Position numbers and translations under genes: made by a program
NCBI GenBank assembly: GCA_030424865.1
Contig: JAUHVR010000009.1
Location: 62,001 to 126,000, forward strand
Direction: 5' to 3'
Origin: Alphaproteobacteria bacterium
GTDB lineage: Bacteria; Pseudomonadota; Alphaproteobacteria; Rhodobacterales; Rhodobacteraceae
DNA: 64,000 bases
The notes under the pieces: generated by a model
Seen by the model: the letters and a program-made list of their open reading frames with translations, nothing else
Told to the model about the DNA's origin: nothing
Databases searched by the model: none
Part shown: one piece after another, positions 57,281 to 64,000 of the stretch
Position numbering within the stretch: the stretch's first letter is position 1
Layout: each line of letters begins with the position of its first letter

Positions 57281-57348
57281 CACAGACTCCGGAAAGGATC
57301 AGAGCGCGCTGATAGCCTATTGTGCCGCGATGGGAAAGAGGGCTCGTG

Positions 57349-58674
57349 TCACCGATAGGCGTGCAAGACGCCGCGGGTCGAGACGACGTACAGGGTTTCC
57401 CCAGCCACAACCGGATTGGCGGTTGAACCATGCGGCAGTTTCACGGTGCCCGTTTCGGTGCCATCGGCGGGATCGAACTCGCGGATCAGCCCGTCGGACG
57501 AGGCCACGATCAGGCGCCCTCCGGCCAGGATCGGCCCGTGATGTGCGTGACGTGACGTGCGGCTTCGGATCCGGTTCGGCTTTTCAAAGATGGGCAGTTG
57601 CGTCGACCAGACCACCGCACCCGAGTCTGCGTCCAGCCGCAAGAGCTCGCTTTGGTCCGAGACCATGAAGACCGAGTTGCCGGCCACCCAAAGCGGGCCA
57701 AGCGCACCGGTCTGGGCCGACCAGATCTGCCCGCCGCTGCCCAGCGACATGGCCGTTGTCCGACCCGACGAGTTGGCCGCGTAGACGCGATCCCCGACGA
57801 TGACCGGATCGCCGGTCACGTCATCAATGGTGCCAAGGGCCGATCCCAGTCGCTGGCCGACCAGTCCCGAGGTCCAGATCCGCAATCCACCCTGTCGGAA
57901 CGTCGCCTGCAGCTCGCCTGATCCAAAGGCGAAGATCGCCCGCTGATCCGTCAGCGCCGGGGCCGCGCCGCCCGTCACGTTGTTCGCATCGGCCAGCGCA
58001 TCGATCTGCCAGCGCACACGACCATTGTCGGTTTCGATGGCCCAGGCCGTCGTGTCGCCCGCCACAAGATAAACCACGCCATCATAGACAGTCGGCGTTC
58101 CGGTTCCCGAGGCGCGCAGCTTCTGCGTCCAGATCACCTCGCCCGTCGTGCCGTCCAGGGCCGTCAGGTGACCGAAGCCCGAGGACACGTAAAGCCGACC
58201 GTCGTCATAGGCCAGTCCGCCGCCATCGGCGTCCTTGTCGCCATCCCGCTCGGGCGTCAGATTTCGCTGCCAGACGGTCTGGCCACCGGTCGATGTGGCC
58301 ATGACCGTGGCGCCACTGTCCAGCGTATAGATCCTGCCATCGGCAACAACCGGCGCCGCGGTGATGCGGGTCCGGCGGCCATCGCCACGCCCGATCGATG
58401 TCGACCATGCCAGGGACAGATCAGCCGCCAGTGCGGGATGCTCGGTCCGATACCGCGGCGACCCGACGCCCTGTGCCCAGGACGCGTTGACCACCGGGGC
58501 GGGAACCGACAGCGCGCGCGCAACCTGCCCGCCCGACACGGGCTCAAGCGGTTGCTCGGATGGCAGTGCACTGCGGATGCCAAGCCGTTCACCTGGCAGG
58601 ATGGGCTCATCCTGTTCACAGGCCACGAGCGTGACCAGGCTAGCCAATGCTATGATCGGTACCGAAATACGCAC
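57349..58674 (-). CDS. bamB: Outer-membrane assembly lipoprotein BamB
   Basis: Lipoprotein of the BAM complex that inserts beta-barrel proteins into the outer membrane. It has 441 residues from a GTG start at 58674, placed by the GAGGG ribosome-binding site and because it opens a lipoprotein signal: VRISVPIIALASLVTLVAC, with the lipidated Cys at about residue 19. The rest is an eight-bladed PQQ-type beta propeller with repeated tryptophan-docking motifs (LDGTTGEVIWTQKL, IETDNGRVRWQID, LDADSGAVVWSTQLP). Lies between yfgM and der. Confidence 0.92.
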   Translation of the reverse strand: MRISVPIIALASLVTLVACEQDEPILPGERLGIRSALPSEQPLEPVSGGQVARALSVPAPVVNASWAQGVGSPRYRTEHPALAADLSLAWSTSIGRGDGRRTRITAAPVVADGRIYTLDSGATVMATSTGGQTVWQRNLTPERDGDKDADGGGLAYDDGRLYVSSGFGHLTALDGTTGEVIWTQKLRASGTGTPTVYDGVVYLVAGDTTAWAIETDNGRVRWQIDALADANNVTGGAAPALTDQRAIFAFGSGELQATFRQGGLRIWTSGLVGQRLGSALGTIDDVTGDPVIVGDRVYAANSSGRTTAMSLGSGGQIWSAQTGALGPLWVAGNSVFMVSDQSELLRLDADSGAVVWSTQLPIFEKPNRIRSRTSRHAHHGPILAGGRLIVASSDGLIREFDPADGTETGTVKLPHGSTANPVVAGETLYVVSTRGVLHAYR

Positions 58675-58723
58675 GTGTTCCGCCCTCTTCTCGTCTGTTC
58701 CGCCTGCCGAAGATCGCCCTGGA

Positions 58724-59380
58724 TCAGGCAGGCGCAAGCTCTCCGCCCAAGGCCACAATCAACTGCGAAGCGCGGCGGCGCAAGCCCGGTGTGACTTCGC
58801 TGTCGGCAATCAGCCGCTGAAGCCGGGTCAAGGCAGCCTCGGTATCCCCGCCTTCGACGTCCAGCAGCGCCAGTTGTTCCTCGGCCAAAAGCCGCAGTGG
58901 CGACCCCGGTGTGGCCAGCACTTCGAACTGCAGGCGGCGTTCGTCCAGACCCATGGTTTCAGACGACCGCAGCAGCGACTTGAAGGTCGCGATCTGGCGG
59001 TAGATCTCGGGCAGGTCCGGGTTTGCGGCGATGGCGCTCAGCGTCTGCGAGGCGGCGGCCTCGTCTTCGGCCGAGGCCTGTTCAGCGGCCATCAGCATCG
59101 CAACAACGGCCTGACCACCGGGCGAATCCGTTTCGACCTTGGCCAGTTCCGCAATCCGCGCGTCGGGTTCGTCCCCTTCGAGCGCGGCCAGGATCGACGA
59201 TCCAAGCGCCTGCGCCGCTGCACGGTCCTGGGCGATCGAATACTCGCGATATCCAGCGCCGGCGACGATGAGGATCACCGCCAGAACCGGGATCCAGCCC
59301 CACTTGCGCATCAGCGCAAACAGGCGGTCGCGGCGGACCTCTTCGGTCACCTCTTCAATGAAACTGTCACTATCGCTCAC
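58724..59380 (-). CDS. yfgM: YfgM-like membrane TPR protein
   Basis: A 218-residue protein with an N-terminal cytoplasmic tail, one membrane helix (WGWIPVLAVILIVAGAGYREY) and a periplasmic tetratricopeptide domain. In E. coli YfgM is an ancillary subunit of the Sec translocon that passes clients to periplasmic chaperones. The start codon is GTG at 59380, 8 bases after AGGAG. First gene of the yfgM-bamB-der operon, the same order as in enterobacteria. Confidence 0.88.
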   Translation of the reverse strand: MSDSDSFIEEVTEEVRRDRLFALMRKWGWIPVLAVILIVAGAGYREYSIAQDRAAAQALGSSILAALEGDEPDARIAELAKVETDSPGGQAVVAMLMAAEQASAEDEAAASQTLSAIAANPDLPEIYRQIATFKSLLRSSETMGLDERRLQFEVLATPGSPLRLLAEEQLALLDVEGGDTEAALTRLQRLIADSEVTPGLRRRASQLIVALGGELAPA

Positions 59381-59489
59381 GAATTGTGCTCCTGGCCCAT
59401 GTTTTCGGCTTCTTTATAGGGTGTTGCGCCGCCTGCCAAGGCATTCGACGCTGCCATGCAAGAATGCAGATGTCCTATGCGCGGCAAAA

Positions 59490-59557
59490 TGAACTAAACG
59501 GGTGAGTTCACCTTGAAAGCGGTATCTCTTGTCTATATTTTGAACCGGACAGTTTAG
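59490..59557 (+). promoter_or_regulatory. Promoter and paired operator-like sites of the RND efflux operon
   Basis: A promoter TTGAAA (59513-59518), 17 bases, TATTTT (59536-59541) is framed by two copies of CTAAAC-N6-GTTCA. The first runs forward at 59494-59510 and the second is inverted at 59541-59557 (TGAAC-N6-GTTTAG). The first is also part of TGAACT-N9-AGTTCA. This arrangement fits repression, probably by a TetR-type regulator. No regulator gene lies upstream; it may lie to the right of the window. Confidence 0.6.
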
Positions 59558-59658
59558 ACAGATCCAAAATCCAAAGGCCCCCGTATGTTAGGCCAGACAC
59601 GATCTTTGAATTCCTCAAGACATGCCGCATCGCGGCAAAGCACCGGAAAGAGTGACCC

Positions 59659-60993
59659 ATGCGACTGATCCCTGTAATTACAGCTATTTTGGTGGCGGCT
59701 GTGCTTTACGGCGTGGTGATTGAACGGGACAGGCTATTGTCCTTTGCGCGTGAAACGGATCTGGCGGCGCTGGTGCAGGGCGGCGGCGACGGCGCTGACC
59801 CGGTCGAAGAGCCTGCCGCACCGGTGGAAGAGGTGGCCGTTGAAGCGCCCGCGCCCGAGGTTGACGAAAACGCGGTCAAGGTGATTGCCGTGCACTCGGT
59901 CGCGCAATTGGTCGACAGTGCCGTGATCCTGCGCGGCGAGACCGAGGCCGAACGCACCGTCGATGTGCTGGCGGAAACCGGCGGCAAGGTGATCTCGACC
60001 CCGCTGCGGCGCGGGTCCTTTGTCGAAGCGGGCCAGATGTTGTGCGAGATCGAGCCGGGCACCCGGTTGGCGACACTGAAAGAGGCGCAGGCGCGCCTGG
60101 CCGACGCGAAAGCCCAGATGGCCGGTGCCGAGGCACGCATTCCAGAGGCCGAGGCCCGCGTGCAGGAAGCCCAGGCCCGGTTGGACGAGGCGCTGATCAA
60201 CGCAAATGCGGCCTCGAAGCTGAAAGAGGATGGATTTGCCTCGGAAACCCGAGTCGCCGCCACCGAAGCGGCCGTGCGCAGCGCCGAAGCCGCAGTCAGC
60301 AGCGCCGAGGCGGGCGTCAAGGCCGCCAAGGCCGGTCTGGACAGCGTGCGCGCCAACATCGAAAGCGCCGAAGCCGCCGTTGTGCGCGCCCAGACTGACA
60401 TTGATCGCCTCAAGATCAACGCGCCTTTCGCGGGCGTGCTGGAAACCGACACCGCCGAATTGGGCAGCCTGATGCAGACGCAGGGCGGCAACGCCCATTG
60501 CGCCACGATTCTGCAACTCGATCCGATCAAGCTGGTGGCCTATGTGCCTGAAACCGAGGTCAACCGCGTCGAGGTCGGCGCCCGTGCCGGGGGCCGTCTG
60601 ATCGATGGCACCGAGGTACTGGGCGAGGTCAGCTTTCTGTCGCGGTCGTCGGATCCCACAACCCGCACCTTCCGCGTTGAAATCTCGATCGCCAACCCTG
60701 GCCTGAAAATCCGCGACGGCCAGACAGCCGAGATCGGCATCGAGGCCGAGGGCGCTCCGGCGCACCTGCTGCCGCAATCGGCGCTGACGCTGAACGACGA
60801 AGGCGCGCTTGGCGTGCGCACCGTGGCTGCGGACAACTCGGCCCTCTTCGTGCCCGTCTCGCTGCTGCGCGATACCCGCGAAGGTGTCTGGCTGGCGGGT
60901 CTGCCGCAGGAGGCGGACGTGATTGTCGTCGGCCAGGAATACGTCCGCGACGGCGTCCTGGTCGCCCCGTCCTTTGAGGAGCTCACCCAATGA
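59659..60993 (+). CDS. RND efflux periplasmic adaptor (HlyD/MFP family)
   Basis: Adaptor that links an RND inner-membrane pump to an outer-membrane channel. It has 444 residues. An N-terminal hydrophobic helix (MRLIPVITAILVAAVLYGVV) is followed by an acidic linker, a lipoyl half-motif (GGKVISTPLRRGSFVEAGQ), an Ala/Glu-rich coiled-coil hairpin (about 145-245, repeats of AEARV/AEAAV), the second lipoyl half (LKINAPFAGVL) and beta-barrel domains. No lipobox is present, so it is an uncleaved or signal-anchored form. It overlaps the pump gene by four bases. Confidence 0.92.
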   Translation: MRLIPVITAILVAAVLYGVVIERDRLLSFARETDLAALVQGGGDGADPVEEPAAPVEEVAVEAPAPEVDENAVKVIAVHSVAQLVDSAVILRGETEAERTVDVLAETGGKVISTPLRRGSFVEAGQMLCEIEPGTRLATLKEAQARLADAKAQMAGAEARIPEAEARVQEAQARLDEALINANAASKLKEDGFASETRVAATEAAVRSAEAAVSSAEAGVKAAKAGLDSVRANIESAEAAVVRAQTDIDRLKINAPFAGVLETDTAELGSLMQTQGGNAHCATILQLDPIKLVAYVPETEVNRVEVGARAGGRLIDGTEVLGEVSFLSRSSDPTTRTFRVEISIANPGLKIRDGQTAEIGIEAEGAPAHLLPQSALTLNDEGALGVRTVAADNSALFVPVSLLRDTREGVWLAGLPQEADVIVVGQEYVRDGVLVAPSFEELTQ

Positions 60994-63900
60994 CCGGCAT
61001 CGTCGACTGGGCCGCAGAACGCGCCCGAATGGTCATCGCCTTTATCGTGCTCTCGCTGGTCGTGGGCGGATACAGCTATGCCGTTCTTCCAAAAGAGGGT
61101 GAGCCGGATATCGACATTCCGGCTCTTTTTGTATCGGTCCCCTTCCCCGGCATCTCGGCTTCGGACAGTGAGAAACTGCTGGTCAAACCGATGGAGACAG
61201 AGCTGTCGGACCTCGACGGCCTGAAGGAAATCAGCGCTACGGCGGCCGAAGGATATGCCGGTGTGGCTCTTGAGTTCGAATTCGGCTGGAACAAGGCCGA
61301 GGTCATCGCCGAAGTGCGCGATGCCATGAACAGCGCCGAGGCCTCGTTTCCGGACGGGGCCGAGCAGTATTCGATCAACGAAATCAACTTTTCGGAATTC
61401 CCGATCATCATCGTGAACCTGACGGGCCCGGTGCCCGAACGCACGATGGCGCAGGTCGCGAAGGCGTTGCAGGACAAGCTGGAAGCGCTGGATGCCGTTC
61501 TGGAGGCCGGGATTGCCGGCAACCGCGACGAGATGCTCGAGGTGCTGATCGATCCGCTGCGGCTTGAGGCCTACAACGTCACCGCGGGCGAGCTGATCAA
61601 CGTGGTGCGCAACAACAACCAGCTGATCGCCGCGGGCGAGGTCGAAACCGATCAGGGGGCCTTTGCCGTCAAGATCCCGTCAAGCTTTGACGAGGCGCGC
61701 GACATCTACAATCTGCCGGTCAAGACCAACGGCGAACGTGTGGTCACGCTGGGCGATCTGGCCACCATCAGCCTGACCTTCGAAGACCGCGTCGGCACCG
61801 CCCGCTTCAACGGCGAAAACACCGTTGCCCTGCAGGTGGTCAAGCGCAAGGGCTTTAACCTGATCGACACGGCGGCCCTGATCCGTGCAACCGTGGAAGA
61901 GGCCAAGGCGGATTGGCCGCCAGAGCTTCAGGCGGCGGTCGAGGTCGGCACCTCGAACGACCAATCGCGCACCGTGGGCAGCATGGTCAGCCAGCTCGAA
62001 GGCTCGGTCCTGACGGCGATTGCGCTGGTGATGATCGTGGTCCTCGCCTCGCTCGGCACCCGGCCCGCGCTGCTGGTGGGTTTTGCGATCCCAACCTCGT
62101 TCCTGCTGTGCTTTGCATTCCTGGCGGTCATGGGTGTGTCGGTCAGCAACATCGTGATGTTCGGCCTGATCCTGGCCGTGGGCATGCTGGTCGATGGTGC
62201 CATCGTTGTCGTCGAATACGCAGACAAGCGCATCAAGGACGGCGTCGGCCCCATGCACGCCTATGTCGAGGCCGCAAAGCGGATGTTCTGGCCCGTCGTC
62301 AGCTCGACCGCCACGACGCTTTGTGCCTTTTTGCCAATGCTCTTCTGGCCCGGCGTTCCGGGTGAATTCATGGGCATGCTGCCCGTGACGCTGATCTTTG
62401 TCCTTTCGGCCTCGCTGATCGTGGCACTGGTCTATCTGCCGGTCATGGGCGGTGTCACCGGACGCTTCTCTCGCTCGCTGGGTCGTATCAGCGACGGCCT
62501 GCGCCGTGGCCTGCCCTGGGTCGTGCGCGCCGCACTGGTGCCGGTTGTGCTGTTCAGCCTTTTTGTGGGCGCAATGATGGTGCTGAACCCGGCCTATCTG
62601 TTCCCGCCGATTGGCGAGGGCTTTGTGGCGCTGGTCCCCGGCATCGTGGTCTTCCTGCTGTCGGCCGTCGCAGCCTCGATCGTGCTGGAAGCGTCCAAGA
62701 TCCAGCGCAAGGCCAAACGTGTCGAGGGCAAGCGCCGCCGCACCCTGTTTGGCTGGTTCATCACACTGATCGCGGGCAACCCGATCATGCCGCTGGTCAC
62801 CGTGGGCGGTGTCATCGGATTTGTGATGTTCACCTTTGGCTACTTCGGCGAGAACAACAACGGCGTTGAATTCTTCGTGGAATCCGAGCCCGAACAGGCC
62901 ATCGTCTATGTCCGCGCGCGCGGCAACCTGAGCCTTTCCGAAAAGGACGCCCTGCTGAAACGGGCCGAGGCGATCACGCTGACGCATCCGGGCATCTGGA
63001 CGGTCTTTGCCTTTGCGGGCGAAGGCGGTCTGGGGTCGAACACCGGCGGCGCGCAGGCGCCCGAGGACACCATCGGCCAGATCCAGCTGGAAACCATCCC
63101 CTGGGACGACCGCAAGGGTATTGCTGAACTCGACGGCGACGTTGTCCTGGCCGAGCTGACCAGGAAGCTGGACCAGCTGCCCGGCGTGCAGACCGAGATC
63201 CTGAACCTGGCCCAGGGCCCTGCGAGCGGCAAGCCCGTGCACCTGCGCCTGAAAGGCGACAGCCTTGCCGTGCTGGAAGAGGCCGCCCTGCTGGCCCGCG
63301 CCGAGTTCGACAAGACCCCAGGCCTGACCCTGATCGAGGACACCCTGCCCCTGCCCGGTATCGACTGGCAGATCGACGTCGACGTCGAAAAAGCCGGCCG
63401 CTATGGCGCGGATGTGGCCACCGTGGGGGCCATGGTGCAGCTGGTGACACGCGGTATCCTGCTGGACACCATGCGGGTCGACACCTCGGACGAAGAGATC
63501 GATATCCGCGTCCGCCTGCCCGAAGAAGACCGCGTGCTGTCCACGCTGGACACGCTCAAGGTGCGCACTGCGGACGGACTGGTGCCGCTGTCGAACTTCA
63601 TCACCCGCAAGCCGGTCGAGAAGCTGGCGCAGATCAACCGTGTCGATCAGAAACGCTATTTCGACGTCAAGGCGGATGTCGAAAGCGATCTGGTGAAGCT
63701 GATGAAGGGCGACGGCGACGATCAGGTGCTCCGCGCCACGGTTCACAAGCTGGACGACGATGCGGACCCCAAGTTCGGCGGGCGCGTTCTGACCGACCCG
63801 ACAGGTGCGCGGCTGGAGATTTTCGATCTGCCAGAGGGCGTGACGCTGTCTGCGCTAGAGGCCGAACTGGCCGCCGAAGAGCTGTCACAGATCGCGGTGA

Positions 63901-64000
63901 ACCCGAACGAGCGGATCCAGGAAATCACCAAGTGGCTCGACACCAACCCCTTCCCCAACGGGATCGAGTTCGAATGGACCGGCGATCAGGAAGAGCAGGA
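60990..64000 (+). CDS. RND efflux pump inner-membrane subunit, 3' end cut by window
   Basis: Proton-driven drug or solute exporter of the RND superfamily; about 1003 residues are in the window and the C terminus is missing. It starts in the ATGA overlap with the adaptor gene (MTGIVDWAAERARMVIAFIV). The first periplasmic loop (PKEGEPDIDIPALFVSVPFP), the TM4 motif GMLVDGAIVVVEYADKR with its proton-relay Asp, and the TM5-6 region VVSSTATTLCAFLPMLFWPG match the family. Between the usual sixth and seventh helices there are two additional hydrophobic segments (around residues 510-565). The branch resembles HAE-type pumps of marine bacteria with unknown substrates. Confidence 0.92.
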   Translation, partial: MTGIVDWAAERARMVIAFIVLSLVVGGYSYAVLPKEGEPDIDIPALFVSVPFPGISASDSEKLLVKPMETELSDLDGLKEISATAAEGYAGVALEFEFGWNKAEVIAEVRDAMNSAEASFPDGAEQYSINEINFSEFPIIIVNLTGPVPERTMAQVAKALQDKLEALDAVLEAGIAGNRDEMLEVLIDPLRLEAYNVTAGELINVVRNNNQLIAAGEVETDQGAFAVKIPSSFDEARDIYNLPVKTNGERVVTLGDLATISLTFEDRVGTARFNGENTVALQVVKRKGFNLIDTAALIRATVEEAKADWPPELQAAVEVGTSNDQSRTVGSMVSQLEGSVLTAIALVMIVVLASLGTRPALLVGFAIPTSFLLCFAFLAVMGVSVSNIVMFGLILAVGMLVDGAIVVVEYADKRIKDGVGPMHAYVEAAKRMFWPVVSSTATTLCAFLPMLFWPGVPGEFMGMLPVTLIFVLSASLIVALVYLPVMGGVTGRFSRSLGRISDGLRRGLPWVVRAALVPVVLFSLFVGAMMVLNPAYLFPPIGEGFVALVPGIVVFLLSAVAASIVLEASKIQRKAKRVEGKRRRTLFGWFITLIAGNPIMPLVTVGGVIGFVMFTFGYFGENNNGVEFFVESEPEQAIVYVRARGNLSLSEKDALLKRAEAITLTHPGIWTVFAFAGEGGLGSNTGGAQAPEDTIGQIQLETIPWDDRKGIAELDGDVVLAELTRKLDQLPGVQTEILNLAQGPASGKPVHLRLKGDSLAVLEEAALLARAEFDKTPGLTLIEDTLPLPGIDWQIDVDVEKAGRYGADVATVGAMVQLVTRGILLDTMRVDTSDEEIDIRVRLPEEDRVLSTLDTLKVRTADGLVPLSNFITRKPVEKLAQINRVDQKRYFDVKADVESDLVKLMKGDGDDQVLRATVHKLDDDADPKFGGRVLTDPTGARLEIFDLPEGVTLSALEAELAAEELSQIAVNPNERIQEITKWLDTNPFPNGIEFEWTGDQEEQ

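Noticed and set aside
61680-63746. A 688-codon open frame opposite the RND pump
   Set aside because: Low-complexity His/Gln/Asp-rich antisense frame; the pump frame is continuous and conserved.
1-64000. tRNA, rRNA, CRISPR, insertion sequences, integrases, phage or toxin-antitoxin genes
   Set aside because: Looked for on both strands; no cloverleaf, regular spaced repeats, transposase motifs or terminal inverted repeats were seen. Very small RNAs cannot be excluded by reading.

Overview
The window is high-GC DNA with the gene content of a marine Rhodobacterales (Roseobacter-group) alphaproteobacterium. The evidence is a 407-residue 5-aminolevulinate synthase very like that of Rhodobacter, TRAP transport genes, RTX calcium-binding proteins, a trpG-trpD-ung-trpC-moaC-moeA operon, and the conserved order yajC-secD-secF and yfgM-bamB-der. 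It reads as chromosomal backbone. I see no rRNA, tRNA, CRISPR array, insertion sequence, integrase or phage gene. Both ends cut through genes: a Kef-type antiporter on the left and an RND pump on the right.

Layout. 1-6.4 kb (minus): CPA2/Kef antiporter, then a TakP-like TRAP transporter (dctP, dctQ, an oversized dctM). 6.6-8.7 kb (plus): a Cache-domain sensor kinase and LuxR-type regulator divergent from the TRAP genes and probably controlling them. 9.0-12.8 kb: ilvI, a GT87 membrane protein and ilvH, preceded by a promoter, a leader peptide with an LVVIV run and a textbook attenuator. 12.8-17 kb: an XRE regulator with palindromic operator-like sites, a Rieske oxygenase, a cytochrome c and a DUF2189 protein. 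17-21.3 kb: an RTX protein, release factor 2 and a small-molecule kinase. 21.3-32.4 kb: cell envelope and housekeeping genes (PBP1A, amidase, aminotransferase, M48 protease, DsbA-like protein, ispG, rodZ, hemA). 32.6-36.1 kb: M20 peptidase, a small membrane protein and a divergent polysaccharide deacetylase. 36.3-41 kb: the trp/moa operon containing ung. 41.1-47.8 kb: a three-gene transglutaminase / ATP-grasp-alpha-E / transglutaminase-DUF2126 operon. 47.9-52 kb: yajC-secDF with a TauE-like and an Mth938-like gene. 52.2-55.5 kb: a membrane-anchored RTX protein, serS, a TspO-like membrane protein and an EF-hand protein. 55.8-59.4 kb: der, bamB, yfgM. 59.7 kb to the end: an HlyD/RND efflux pair behind a promoter framed by two copies of one operator-like motif.

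Most unusual items. The 41.1-47.8 kb operon is a predicted amide- or peptide-bond-forming system of unknown product, with no Anbu protease beside it. The ilv attenuator can be read base by base. Other sites worth following are the repeated GCGTCACC sites, the paired CTAAAC-N6-GTTCA sites, the ribosome-binding site held in a hairpin before the TspO-like gene, and a conserved intergenic sequence present twice.
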